Part shown: positions 7,564 to 14,851 of the stretch, piece by piece
How positions within the stretch are numbered: position 1 is the stretch's first letter
Layout of the letters: each line of letters starts with the position of its first letter
Source: a virus
Direction: 5' to 3' (one strand)
Virus record (IMG/VR): IMGVR_UViG_3300045977_000085
Span: 1 to 35,872 of that record
Length of the DNA: 35,872 bases
Position numbers and translations under genes: made by a program
Notes under the pieces: model-generated
What the model saw: only the letters and a program-made list of their open reading frames with translations
What the model was told of the DNA's origin: nothing
Databases searched by the model: none

Positions 7564-8181
7564 GACTCATCGCCTGCTGCAGTTTCGCGGCGCGTTCTCG
7601 TTTGAGGGCCTGCTCGTTCTCGGCGGCGATCTCGGCGTTCCGCACGCTGTTTATCCAGAGCCGCCAGCAGAGCCAGCCGGCGGTGTGGTCGAGGCCGGCG
7701 AGCGTCCAGGGGGCGAGATGCGCCCATTGCGCGTCTTTGACGATGCCGTAGTAGTCAGGCGGCCCTCCGAGCCGTCCGCCGGTGACGAGCCAGCGCTGCA
7801 GGGCCGTACGCGGTTTGGGTCGCTGACGTCCGCGAACACGGCCATCAGCAGCGCGACCGGCAGGCCCAACGGCAGCGCGATCAGCTCCTCCGGCGTGATC
7901 GCGACCGGGACGCCGTCGCGCGTGATGTCCCAGCCGCGCTCATGCTCCGGCACGTCCGGGCCGGACGGCAGCAGCAGGCGGACCAGCTCGTCAATCGCCG
8001 CCTCGAAGTCGGGCACTCGCACCGGCGCCCCGATCATTTCGACGCCGACGAGCGCGCGCTTGACCGCGATCATCGCGCGGTTGTCGAGACTGGCCCGGTA
8101 GCGGAGCACGATCTCATCACCCTGCCATTCGGCGACGCACTCGCCGTGCCCGCGCTCGACCGACGCCAGGTCAAACGGCAT
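7547..8181 (-). CDS. Tail assembly chaperone, -1 frameshift fusion (gpGT-like)
   Basis: Reading zero frame from 8181 to 7813, slipping back one base, then continuing to TAA at 7549-7547 gives a 211-residue fusion. After the slip it reads PRTALQRWLVTGG, then GPPDYYGIVKDAQWAHLAPW, WLCWRLWINSVRNAEIAAEN and a basic helical end (KRERAAKLQQAMSRARSR). This stretch has normal amino-acid composition, unlike the zero frame over the same bases. It lacks its own plausible start, as expected of a frameshift-only T domain. In lambda-like tails the T domain recruits tube subunits to the chaperone-coated tape measure. Confidence 0.85.
7651..8181 (-). CDS. Tail assembly chaperone, zero-frame product (gpG-like)
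   Basis: A 176-residue zero-frame product starting at ATG 8181 after AGGGAGGAG. Residues 1-123 look like a folded, acidic/hydrophobic chaperone (PDFEAAIDELVRLLLPSG, ITPEELIALPLGLPVALL). After the slippery site at 7813-7819 the zero frame turns into a Ser/Pro/Thr/Gly-rich stretch that looks out of frame. Between tail tube and tape measure, siphoviruses normally encode two overlapping chaperones linked by a frameshift. This is the shorter-domain product made by ribosomes that do not slip; it would coat the tape measure during tail assembly. Confidence 0.8.
   Translation of the reverse strand: MPFDLASVERGHGECVAEWQGDEIVLRYRASLDNRAMIAVKRALVGVEMIGAPVRVPDFEAAIDELVRLLLPSGPDVPEHERGWDITRDGVPVAITPEELIALPLGLPVALLMAVFADVSDPNRVRPCSAGSSPADGSEGRLTTTASSKTRNGRISPPGRSPASTTPPAGSAGGSG
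7813..7819 (-). promoter_or_regulatory. Programmed -1 ribosomal frameshift slippery site C_CCA_AAC
   Basis: On the minus strand the zero frame reads GAC CCA AAC, giving the heptamer C CCA AAC. This fits X XXY YYZ with X=C, Y=A, Z=C. Both tRNAs can re-pair on CCC and AAA in the -1 frame. The -1 frame downstream stays open for 88 more codons and encodes the T-like domain. GC-rich sequence follows immediately and could supply a stimulatory structure; I did not resolve a definite one. Confidence 0.85.
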
Positions 8182-8193
8182 AGCTCCTCCCTC

Positions 8194-9195
8194 CTAGAGC
8201 GCGGCGATGTTCGTGGTGAGCTCGACGCGGAGCGCCCCGCCGAACGCGGGGTCGTCGAAGATGCCAAAGCCCCATTCCAGCGTTGAGAGCCCGTCGCTGT
8301 CGCCCCGCGTCGGCGCCTGCACGACCTTGAGCGCGGCGTCGATCCGCAGCCGGTGGGTGTGGGCCGGCGGCCCGGCGTCGATCTGCGGCCCGGTCGCCTC
8401 GATCCGCAGGTAGCGGGTGTCGCCGGTGCGCATCGGGCTGACCGGCTCGCGGCCCTGGGTGTCGTTGCCGAGCTGGAGCATCGCCATCGCCTCAGGCTTC
8501 AGCGGGGCGTGGCCGCCAAAACTGAGGTTTTCGCAGTCCAGCGGCCAGAACGGGCCGAACAGGTCGCTGATCTCGATGCTTGCTAAGAAATCGCGCGTCA
8601 GCTTGGTGGTGCCCAGCTCGGCGAACGTGTCGTCGAGGTAGACGCAGACCTGGGTCGGCAGGACCGGCACCAGGTCGAGCGCGGTCAGGCCGGTCGCCCC
8701 GACGCTGGCGGCGTAGTCGAGCGCCCGCGCGAACAGGTCGCCGCCGATCTCCGGCTGCGCCGTCCGCGTGAACGAGAGCGAGACGCCGGAGAGCAGGCCG
8801 TAGGCCGCGAGCTCGGCGGTGTTGCCGACCATGCCGCGCCGGATGGTCCAGGTCAGCGGCGTCCACGGCGTCGAGGACGACGGCGCCCACGACCAGCGGC
8901 GCGCGTTGACGGCGCCCGACGGCGTGGTGACGACGGCCGCACCGAACACGTTTGAGAACACGTACGGCAGCTCGGTGTAGGTCGGATAGCCGGAGAGCGA
9001 CCCGGTCGCGTGCTCCTGCCTGGGCGCCGCGATCGTATCCCAGAGGTTCCCAGACGGCGCGATCCGGTCGAGCTCCAGGGCCGTGTCCAGCTCGATGACC
9101 AGGCCGCCGAGCTTGACCGTTGACGGCACGGCCGTGCCCGGAACACTTTCGACGCCGATCTCACAGATCTCGGTAACCAGGTATCTGTCTGGCAT
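8194..9195 (-). CDS. Major tail tube protein
   Basis: A 333-residue protein with a GGGGAG site before ATG 9195. It opens PDRYLVTEICEIGVESVPGT, like phage tube proteins that begin with a beta strand and a loop containing EXXPGTA. It then alternates beta strands and Gly/Thr loops (SGYPTYTELPYVFSNVFG; LSGVSLSFTRTAQPEIGGDL). The C-terminus has DSDGLSTLEWGFGIFDDP. It lies between the tail terminator and the chaperones, the conserved position of the tube subunit. At 333 residues it is larger than lambda gpV, so an extra decoration domain is possible. Confidence 0.85.
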   Translation of the reverse strand: MPDRYLVTEICEIGVESVPGTAVPSTVKLGGLVIELDTALELDRIAPSGNLWDTIAAPRQEHATGSLSGYPTYTELPYVFSNVFGAAVVTTPSGAVNARRWSWAPSSSTPWTPLTWTIRRGMVGNTAELAAYGLLSGVSLSFTRTAQPEIGGDLFARALDYAASVGATGLTALDLVPVLPTQVCVYLDDTFAELGTTKLTRDFLASIEISDLFGPFWPLDCENLSFGGHAPLKPEAMAMLQLGNDTQGREPVSPMRTGDTRYLRIEATGPQIDAGPPAHTHRLRIDAALKVVQAPTRGDSDGLSTLEWGFGIFDDPAFGGALRVELTTNIAAL

Positions 9196-9206
9196 GGCGT
9201 TCTCCC

Positions 9207-9656
9207 CTACGCGGTGGCGTGCGCCTCGGTGCGGTACGTCTGGATCAGATGCGAGAACGACGCGCCAGCGTCGACTTCGACGAACGCCTGGGTCTGGTCG
9301 CGGCGTAGCTCGACGACCTGCACGCCGCTGCGCGTGCCGACCCGGCCGTGCAAGACGACGTCGACGCGGTCGGCGATCGGGTCGATCGCGCCCCAGTTGA
9401 CGCCGCTCGCGACGACTCTGACGTCGACCAGGACGACGTCGAACGCCCGGACGCCGCCGAGCGTGTTGGAGTCCGTCGACGACACCAGCGCGATCACGGC
9501 CGCCGGGAGCTGGGCCGCCTGCGGCGCCTGGTCGCGGTAGATCCGCCCTGGCGTGGCCGGCGTCCCGCCCAGCAGGGTGTTGACGCCGCCGGCGCCGGAG
9601 TCGTTGCGCAAGGCGTCCCAGACGAACGCGGCGACCCGCTGGCCTTCGACGGCCAC
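9207..9656 (-). CDS. Tail terminator/completion protein
   Basis: A 149-residue protein with a GTG start at 9656. It begins with an amphipathic helix (VAAFVWDALRNDSG), then a loop typical of gpU/DUF3168-like terminators (GRIYRDQAPQAAQLPAAVIA). Beta strands follow (FDVVLVDVRVVA, ADRVDVVLHG), and it ends with a strand-turn-strand carrying a DQTQAFVEVDAG-like segment. These proteins cap the tail tube and limit its polymerisation. It sits between the gp10-like gene and the tube gene, as expected. Confidence 0.75.
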   Translation of the reverse strand: MAVEGQRVAAFVWDALRNDSGAGGVNTLLGGTPATPGRIYRDQAPQAAQLPAAVIALVSSTDSNTLGGVRAFDVVLVDVRVVASGVNWGAIDPIADRVDVVLHGRVGTRSGVQVVELRRDQTQAFVEVDAGASFSHLIQTYRTEAHATA

Positions 9657-9657
9657 G

Positions 9658-10008
9658 TTAGTAGACCTTCCGAGTGATCGCCTTGATCTCGTCGACGAAG
9701 CGCGGGAACACCAGCTCGGCGGCCGGCCGCATGTACGGTCGCGCGCCCATCCGGCGGGTGCCGAACTCGACGAAGATGCCGTAGTTGACCGACGGGCCGA
9801 CCGTCGCGGTCGCGCCGCCGTTCGACAGCACGGTGTGGATCGAGCGCCGGAGCGTGCCGGTCAGGACGGGCGCTTTCGCCTTGCCGGCCGCCTCGATCGC
9901 GAAGCCGGCGCGTGAGACGGCGGCGAGCGTCTCGGCATGCTGCCCGGCCGCCGTGGAGGCCAGCTTGTTCGACACGATGCGGATCGTGACGCCGGTGGCG
10001 CCGGCCAC
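9658..10008 (-). CDS. HK97 gp10-like head-tail protein
   Basis: A 116-residue protein with the GTG at 10008 chosen because it lies 2 bp past the stop of the upstream small gene. A longer reading would run backwards through that gene's other frame. Family features are visible: an Ala-rich helix (QHAETLAAVSRAGFAIEAAGKA), KAPVLTGTLRRSI, then beta strands with SVNYGIFVEFGTRRM and ARPYMRPAAE. The combination APVxTGxLRxSI, Y..xVEFGT and RPxxRPA is characteristic of HK97-gp10/minor tail joining proteins, needed for head-tail joining or tail completion. Confidence 0.85.
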   Translation of the reverse strand: MAGATGVTIRIVSNKLASTAAGQHAETLAAVSRAGFAIEAAGKAKAPVLTGTLRRSIHTVLSNGGATATVGPSVNYGIFVEFGTRRMGARPYMRPAAELVFPRFVDEIKAITRKVY

Positions 10009-10010
10009 GG

Positions 10011-10154
10011 CTACGGCACCAGCCAGGAGGCGAAGCAGACGGCGACGCCGACCTGGAAGACGTCGGCCGGCCCGAGCGCGACCCCGAACGCGCCGAGCAC
10101 GCAGAGGATCACGCCGATCAGCAGGACGATCCGCTGGACAGTGATGACGGCCAT
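10011..10154 (-). CDS. Small two-helix membrane protein (47 aa)
   Basis: A 47-residue frame with ATG 10154 preceded by GGGAG at proper distance. It is almost wholly hydrophobic: residues 6-27 (QRIVLLIGVILCVLGAFGVA) and 31-46 (DVFQVGVAVCFASWLV) form two potential membrane segments. It is tightly packed, 9 bp after the head-closure stop and 2 bp before the gp10-like start, so it is very likely translated. Membrane proteins here, far from the endolysin, are unusual. It could be a small holin, an antiholin, an exclusion protein or a head-tail accessory; none is proven. Confidence 0.7.
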   Translation of the reverse strand: MAVITVQRIVLLIGVILCVLGAFGVALGPADVFQVGVAVCFASWLVP

Positions 10155-10163
10155 CGCTTCTCC

Positions 10164-10550
10164 CTACGTCAGCAGTGAGCAGATCAGCTCGCGCGACGCT
10201 TCGTAGCTGCGCTCGCCGACGCGGTTGACCTCGAAGGTCCGCGCGTCCGGGCGGTCGGCCCCGGTGACGGTGATCCGGTCGCGGTCGTTGACGTCGGTCA
10301 GGGCTGGCAGCCAGATCACCCAGTCCGAGACGCCGCGTAGCACGTTGGTGGTCGAGCCGGCCGTCTCGGCGGCGGTCGTTCCGGACGGGCTGACCCGGCA
10401 CGGGACGCCGGTCGCTACGACCTGCCAGTCCTGGACCACGCCGTCAGCGGTGTTGCTCTCGGTGTAGCGCGAGATCGTTGCTGTATCGGGCAGGAAGGCA
10501 TCAGAGATGCCTCGCAGCCAGCCCATCGGGAGCGCGATCGGCGAGCTCAT
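10164..10550 (-). CDS. Head closure/head-tail adaptor protein
   Basis: A 128-residue protein with N-terminal helix then beta barrel-like strands. It has AFLPDTATISRYTESNTADG, WQVVATGVPCRVSPSG and WVIWLPALTDVNDRDRITVTG, matching the pattern of stopper/head-closure proteins (gp16 of SPP1, HK97 gp7-like). These start with a DTATI strand and carry a central DRI.V.G turn. It lies between connector adaptor and gp10-like genes. Function, docking the completed head to the tail, is inferred from fold pattern and order. Confidence 0.75.
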   Translation of the reverse strand: MSSPIALPMGWLRGISDAFLPDTATISRYTESNTADGVVQDWQVVATGVPCRVSPSGTTAAETAGSTTNVLRGVSDWVIWLPALTDVNDRDRITVTGADRPDARTFEVNRVGERSYEASRELICSLLT

Positions 10551-10560
10551 GCTGCACGCA

Positions 10561-11253
10561 TTACGCGATCACTGGACGCCGGTAGCGGTCGAGGATGGCG
10601 GCCACGGCCGAGCCCGGAGCGGCCCAGGACGACCCGGCCGCCGAGGTTCGGGCGGCCGCGCCGCCGGTGACGGTCGAGCTGAGCCTGACCGAGACGTCGT
10701 TCTGCCCGACGCTGATCTGCTCGACGCCGGCCAGCGACGGGTTGTCGGCGATGACGCTGCTCCCGCGCTGGATGGCCATGATGGCGGACATCTGGCCGGC
10801 GCCGATCATGGTGGCCGCGAGCTGGATGTCAGCCGGCGGGCCGGGGGTGTAGGCGTAGTCGACCAGCGCAAGCAGGCCGGGGTACGGGCCAGCGTCGCCG
10901 CCGACCAGCGTCAGGACGCCGTGTGTCGGGTCCACCAGCTCGTACTCCGTCGCGGCGAGCACCGTCTCGGTGGCGTGCGGGTAGGCGGTCCTGAGCGTGA
11001 CGCTCGAGACGCTGGTGACGGGGCGCGAGACGAGGTAGACGATCCCGTAGGCGCCCGGCCAGGCAGCCGAGCCCGGCAGGACGTTGGCGAGCTCGCCCAT
11101 GACGGGTGACGTCCCTTGCCAGGTCCGGCCCGTGTAGCCGTCGATGTACGCCGTTACCGCGTCGGCAACGGCCTCGGCCTGAGCCTCTTGCTCGGGCGTG
11201 AACGTGACGCCGAGGTAGGCCGCGATGGCGTCCGCGGTCGTGTAGGCGGCCAT
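10561..11253 (-). CDS. Head-tail connector protein (gp6/gp15-like adaptor)
   Basis: A 230-residue protein starting at ATG 11253, overlapping the previous stop by one base (TGATG). The N-terminus (YTTADAIAAYLGVTFTPEQE...AVTAYIDGYTGRTW) is typical of phage connector adaptors: a helix bundle ending in a Tyr/Trp motif. A beta-rich insert follows (VYLVSRPVTSVSSVTLR) and a C-terminal helix (DIQLAATMIGAGQMSAIMA). It would sit below the portal and extend the DNA channel. Confidence 0.8.
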   Translation of the reverse strand: MAAYTTADAIAAYLGVTFTPEQEAQAEAVADAVTAYIDGYTGRTWQGTSPVMGELANVLPGSAAWPGAYGIVYLVSRPVTSVSSVTLRTAYPHATETVLAATEYELVDPTHGVLTLVGGDAGPYPGLLALVDYAYTPGPPADIQLAATMIGAGQMSAIMAIQRGSSVIADNPSLAGVEQISVGQNDVSVRLSSTVTGGAAARTSAAGSSWAAPGSAVAAILDRYRRPVIA

Positions 11254-11489
11254 CAGCCGGCGCCCCGGTCCTCGAGGCGATCGGGACGCGTGTCGGTGGC
11301 CGGCCGTAGCCGCTTGTCGGCGTAGCCGGCCACGCGCCGCCGCTCGTTCTCGGCGTGCTGCGCGGCGAGGCTGCCGCGCATCTCGATCAGCCCGGCCACG
11401 ACGACCTGGCCGGGCGCAAGTTTGCGGAGCGGCTTCCCGTCTGACGTGAAGACCGTCGCGCCCTCCGGCCCGACCCGGTACGTCGCCAC
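11253..11489 (-). CDS. Small protein between capsid and connector genes
   Basis: A 78-residue protein with GTG 11489, just 3 bp from the capsid stop. The N-terminus is a small beta unit (TYRVGPEGATVFTSDGKPL) and the C-terminal half is charged and basic (AENERRRVAGYADKRLRPATD). Its position suggests a capsid-associated or head-tail accessory protein. No family recognised. Confidence 0.65.
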   Translation of the reverse strand: MATYRVGPEGATVFTSDGKPLRKLAPGQVVVAGLIEMRGSLAAQHAENERRRVAGYADKRLRPATDTRPDRLEDRGAG

Positions 11490-11492
11490 GGC

Positions 11493-12794
11493 CTAGACCC
11501 CGGTCACCCGGCAGGCGGTCAGCGGGCGGAACAGCGCCAGGACGGCCCGGAGCTCGGCCAGGATCCGCTGGATGTTGCGGATGAAGTCGTCATTGGCGGT
11601 CCCGACCCGGATCGCGCCCTGCTCGCGGTCGAACACCATCATCTGGCTGAAGTCGGCGACCAGCGCCGTGTTCTCGGGCATCCCGATCGCCAGGACGGCG
11701 GGCCGCCCCCACAACGTCGTCGGGCCGGTGACGTTCGGCGGGCCGAGCAGGTAGCCGCCGAGGGTGGCCGTAGCGTCGTTCTCACGCGCCAGCCGGACGG
11801 CCTCGAAGTCGAGCGGGTTCCAGACTGAGGCGGTCGGGTTGCCGAGCCCCGTCACCATGACCTGCGTCATCGCGCGGTAGACGGCGTCGATCGCCGAGCC
11901 CGAGCCAGCCCCGAGCCCGATCGTCTGGATCCCGGTATTGGCGAGGATGCCGAGCATGTTCGGGGCGACGCCGGTCCCCGAGATGACCTGCGTCTCCAGG
12001 GTCAGTGCCAGGTGCGTCAGGAGCTGGTTCTCGATCATCCCCTGAAGGGCCGGCGCGTCGGCCAGCATCTGGTTGGTGATCGGGATCCACTCGGCGATCG
12101 TCGCGACCGGCAGCGAGCGGAGCAGCCAGGCCAGCGCGCCCTCCGGCTTCGTCCCGGTCGTGCCGGTGATCGCGGTCGCCTCGGCCACGGGCGCCGCGTT
12201 GTTGGTCGAGGTCGTCTGCTCGTAGTACTCGATCGTGTTCGACGTGGTGCTGGTCGTCGGGATCAGGTCGAGGATCGTCGTCGGCCGGTAGAGCGCGTCG
12301 ACGCCGGCCACGCGATCCGGGCGGACCAGCGCGCCGCCGACGCCGCTACCCGAGTACACCAGCGCTTTGGCGAGCAGGTAGCGGAGCAGCGAGCCGTCGA
12401 GCTTGACGCCCATCTCGACCCGGTTCGACGGGTTGTTCAGGGCGCCGCTGTCGACGATCCGTTTGTACTCGGCCGAGTCGACGAACTGCTGGCTGAACGA
12501 CGTGACCGCTTTGCCGCCGTCCGGCGGGTCGCCGCTGGCGTGCTGGTGGGGCATGGCCGGCTGGCGGAGCCGCTTCTGGTTGTCGAGGATGCGCTGCTTG
12601 CGGGCGTCGGCCTCTTCGAGGCCGGAGAGCTTCGCCTCCAGGCCGTCGATCTCGCCGAGCAGCCGCTTCGCCTCCGTCCAGTCCTCGGCGTTGGCGTCCT
12701 GGGTCAGGCCGTCCGGGTAGCGGTTCTCGATCGCGGCGGCCGCGTCGTAGAGGCGCCGGATCTCGACGTGCGCCTCAGAGATCGTCATGGACAT
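11493..12794 (-). CDS. Major capsid protein, HK97 fold
   Basis: A 433-residue protein. ATG 12794 follows GGAGG by about 7 bases; a second in-frame ATG at 12788 is possible. Residues 1-80 are a charged helical delta/scaffold domain (EAHVEIRRLYDAAAAIENRY, LLGEIDGLEAKLSGLEEADARKQ), then a Gly/Pro linker where the protease probably cuts. The mature part (about 105-433) has HK97 landmarks: EYYEQTTSTNNAAPVAEATA, ATIAEWIPITNQMLADAP, LTHLALTLETQVISGTG, SVWNPLDFEAVRLAREND and GGYLLGPPNV. The last three match the spine helix and P-domain region. Its start overlaps the protease stop by 10 bases. Confidence 0.95.
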   Translation of the reverse strand: MSMTISEAHVEIRRLYDAAAAIENRYPDGLTQDANAEDWTEAKRLLGEIDGLEAKLSGLEEADARKQRILDNQKRLRQPAMPHQHASGDPPDGGKAVTSFSQQFVDSAEYKRIVDSGALNNPSNRVEMGVKLDGSLLRYLLAKALVYSGSGVGGALVRPDRVAGVDALYRPTTILDLIPTTSTTSNTIEYYEQTTSTNNAAPVAEATAITGTTGTKPEGALAWLLRSLPVATIAEWIPITNQMLADAPALQGMIENQLLTHLALTLETQVISGTGVAPNMLGILANTGIQTIGLGAGSGSAIDAVYRAMTQVMVTGLGNPTASVWNPLDFEAVRLARENDATATLGGYLLGPPNVTGPTTLWGRPAVLAIGMPENTALVADFSQMMVFDREQGAIRVGTANDDFIRNIQRILAELRAVLALFRPLTACRVTGV

Positions 12795-13351
12795 GATGGG
12801 GCCTCCACGGTGATGCCGTGCCTGGCTAAGCGACGGCGGAGCAGCTCGAAGCGCAGCGACAGGCGCGGCTCGGGCGCTGGCGGCGGCGCTGGCGGTGCGC
12901 GTTTGACGTCGGTGACGACGGCGCTCGGGTTCGCCGGGAGCGCGACCGCCGAGACCTCGTAGAGCGTCACCCGCTTGAGGACGCGCACGTCGTCGCGGAA
13001 CTCGACCTCGTCGGCCAGGTAGCCGATCGAGAGGCTGTCGAGGACGCCGGCTTTTGCGAGCTTGTAGGCGTCGGTGCCGGCCGTGGTGTCGACGATCGAC
13101 CAGCGCCCGTACAGGCCGCGTGCGTCCTCGCGGAGCTCGAGTTGCTTGCCGATCGGGGTGTGGTGCTCGTAGAGGAACTTGGTCGGCCGCTCGGCGATCG
13201 AGTCGGCGAAGGCGCCGGGCGCGACGACGTCGCCGTAGGAATCAGGCGATCCGCCGAAGGTCGAGGCGTAGCCGGCGATCTCCCAGCCGCCGTCTTCGAC
13301 CGGGACCATCTCTTTGAGCTCGAAGGGAACCGACTTGTATTCGAGCGGCAT
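12785..13351 (-). CDS. HK97-family prohead protease (peptidase U35)
   Basis: A 188-residue protein. I prefer ATG 13351 because a GGGGG purine run lies about 6 bases upstream; an in-frame start at 13375 would add eight residues. Visible family features are the opening KSVPFELK, WEIAGYASTFGGSPDSYGDVV, the catalytic His region FLYEHHTPIGK and the catalytic Ser region LDSLSIGYLADE. A KRVTLYEVSAVALPANPSA segment closes the domain. It cleaves the capsid delta domain during maturation. The last 40 residues are Pro/Ala/Arg-rich and probably disordered. Confidence 0.95.
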   Translation of the reverse strand: MPLEYKSVPFELKEMVPVEDGGWEIAGYASTFGGSPDSYGDVVAPGAFADSIAERPTKFLYEHHTPIGKQLELREDARGLYGRWSIVDTTAGTDAYKLAKAGVLDSLSIGYLADEVEFRDDVRVLKRVTLYEVSAVALPANPSAVVTDVKRAPPAPPPAPEPRLSLRFELLRRRLARHGITVEAPSCP

Positions 13352-13393
13352 CAAAACGCCCCCTTCCCCGCGCACCTGAAGCGCTGGAGATGG

Positions 13394-13408
13394 GGGCGCC
13401 GAACGCCC
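13394..13408 (-). promoter_or_regulatory. Leader hairpin upstream of prohead protease
   Basis: A 5-bp GC stem (GGGCG/CGCCC) with a 5-base UUCGG-type loop on the minus-strand RNA, about 40 bases before the protease start. With the hairpin at 13436-13449 it makes a structured 91-bp leader in front of the head genes. It may insulate or set expression of the capsid module; no promoter consensus is convincing here. Confidence 0.4.
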
Positions 13409-13435
13409 GACCGTCTGGGGTTTGGCCTAGTCTAC

Positions 13436-13449
13436 ACGGTTTTCACCGT
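13436..13449 (-). promoter_or_regulatory. GAAA-tetraloop hairpin over a stop codon
   Basis: On the minus strand the RNA reads ACGGU-GAAA-ACCGU, a perfect 5-bp stem with a GNRA tetraloop. It overlaps the stop of the 62-residue zinc-ribbon gene. It is too weak and lacks a U tract for a terminator, but such hairpins often mark mRNA processing or protein-binding points. Confidence 0.4.
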
Positions 13450-13631
13450 AAATGCACCGTCTGGCCGGCGCCGTACTTCGGGCAGCGGCGGTTGCCGCAG
13501 CGACCTCTCGCCCATTTCGTCGTGGCCGGCACCGTCACGATCCAGCCGCCGCAGGCCGCGCAGCGCGCCTCTCGCGGCGCCTTCCGTTCGGCCGGCGCGG
13601 CCGGCTCACGCCAGGACGAGGCGGCCGTCAC
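13443..13631 (-). CDS. Small zinc-ribbon protein (62 aa)
   Basis: A 62-residue protein with GTG 13631. After a disordered Pro/Ala/Glu-rich N-terminus it has RCAACGGWIV, then about 18 residues later RCGNRRCPKYGAG. The CxxC...CxxxxC pattern fits a treble-clef or ribbon zinc site. A Com-like translational regulator or a DNA-binding adaptor is possible. It is the last gene of the cassette inserted between portal and protease. Codon use fits its neighbours, though the 89 bp between it and the GT gene show no strong ribosome-binding site. Confidence 0.55.
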   Translation of the reverse strand: MTAASSWREPAAPAERKAPREARCAACGGWIVTVPATTKWARGRCGNRRCPKYGAGQTVHLR

Positions 13632-13720
13632 ACCGCCACCAGCTTTCCCCGCCGTTCACGCGCGTCCTCGGCGATCGCGGACCCCTAACGTCCGTGGTGT
13701 CGAGTCCCCGGTAGTTACAG

Positions 13721-14851
13721 CTACGCGGGGACATTTCGCGTCCCACTTGTACCAGTAGTGAGCCCGCCCCTTCGAGTGGCAGCGTCTTCTGCAATGAGAC
13801 GCCAACTATGAGGCCAGCGCCAGAGGTTCTCCGCCAGAGACCATCGACGCTCGACGACGCGCAGCAGCCGCCTGGCCTCGATCCGCCGCGTGGCCGGCGA
13901 CGCCAGGTACGCGGCGATCGCCGTCTCCCACTCGTCGGCCGTCTCCGCCAGGCGGCCGGTCACGCCGTGCTCGATCAGGTGCCCGTAGACCGTCGGCGTC
14001 GCGACGACGGCGGCGCCGGCCAGCGCGGCCTCATACGCTTTGATCGGGCTCTTACAGCGGTTGAAGCGGTCGTCGGCGACCGCGCAGCAGGCGACGTCGA
14101 CCTCTTTGAGCCCGGCCGGGTACCGCTCCAACGCCAGCCACGGCAGCACGGTCAGCCGGTCGGCCGGCACGGCGGCGGCGACGATCGGCGGCAGGTAGCC
14201 CTGGACGACGAAGCGGACAGCCGGGAATCGCACCGCGATCCGCTCCCAGGCCGCCGCCATCTCCCTGACGTCGTCGTCCGGCCGCTTGCCGCCGGCCCAG
14301 CCGACCGTCGGAGGCACCAGCTGGCGCGTGGCGGCCTGGAGAACGCTCCGGAACCACGGAACGTCAATGGCGTTGGGGACGACGTGGACGGGCCTGGTGG
14401 TGAAGCTACGGACGACCGTTGCTAATCGCCGCGTCGAGACCGTCACGCCGTCGCACTGCTGCATCGCCCAAATCCGCTCGTACCGCTCGGCCGTCAGCTC
14501 GGCCAGCGTCTTGCCCTCAGTCCAGCCGAGCGCGGCCGTTCGCGCGTCGATCGCGGCCGTGAAGATGTCGTCGTCGGCATCGTAGACCACGAAGCGCCCG
14601 GCCCGCCGGATCATGGCGAACCAGGCCTCAGCAACGTGCCGGTCCTGCGGCCGCCAGGACATGCGGGGTAGGACGTAGCCGTCGAAGGCCGGGGCGATCA
14701 GGCCGATGCCGGCCGCGTCCTTGAAGTCCCAGCCGGCGCCGTAGCCAGCACGCTGGAGCGCGGTGAACGGCCAGAACACGCGCCAGAGTGACGGGCCCGT
14801 CTGGTCGGCCACCAACGCCAGCATCGCCGGCCCCGCGATGCGTTCAGCCAT
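13721..14851 (-). CDS. Glycosyltransferase, GT-B fold, GT4-like
   Basis: A 376-residue protein. ATG 14851 is chosen because it overlaps the preceding stop by 8 bases and the frame further upstream is low-complexity Arg-rich shadow. The N-terminal half contains WRVFWPFTALQRAGYGAGW and VVYDADDDIFTAAID; the C-terminal half has VHVVPNAIDVPWF, VGWAGGKRPDDD and the GT4 donor-site region SPIKAYEAALAGAAVVATP followed by LIEHGVTGRLA. GT4 enzymes transfer a sugar from a nucleotide-sugar or similar donor; the acceptor is unknown. Possibilities are modified phage DNA, a virion protein, or host surface glycan altered in lysogens. It belongs to the cassette between portal and protease. Confidence 0.85.
   Translation of the reverse strand: MAERIAGPAMLALVADQTGPSLWRVFWPFTALQRAGYGAGWDFKDAAGIGLIAPAFDGYVLPRMSWRPQDRHVAEAWFAMIRRAGRFVVYDADDDIFTAAIDARTAALGWTEGKTLAELTAERYERIWAMQQCDGVTVSTRRLATVVRSFTTRPVHVVPNAIDVPWFRSVLQAATRQLVPPTVGWAGGKRPDDDVREMAAAWERIAVRFPAVRFVVQGYLPPIVAAAVPADRLTVLPWLALERYPAGLKEVDVACCAVADDRFNRCKSPIKAYEAALAGAAVVATPTVYGHLIEHGVTGRLAETADEWETAIAAYLASPATRRIEARRLLRVVERRWSLAENLWRWPHSWRLIAEDAATRRGGLTTGTSGTRNVPA

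Noticed and set aside
7305-7727. 140-codon minus frame between chaperones and tape measure
   Set aside because: Arg/Ser/Pro-rich shadow; the -1 frame of the chaperone over the same bases encodes a sensible domain instead.
12012-12962. 316-codon plus-strand frame opposite capsid and protease
   Set aside because: Composition is shadow-like (Arg, Gly, Val, Asp) and it is opposite two well-supported structural genes.
13632-13735. Possible tRNA in the 89-bp gap before the zinc-ribbon gene
   Set aside because: A GTCGAGTC stretch resembles a T arm, but no acceptor, D or anticodon stems can be paired around it.
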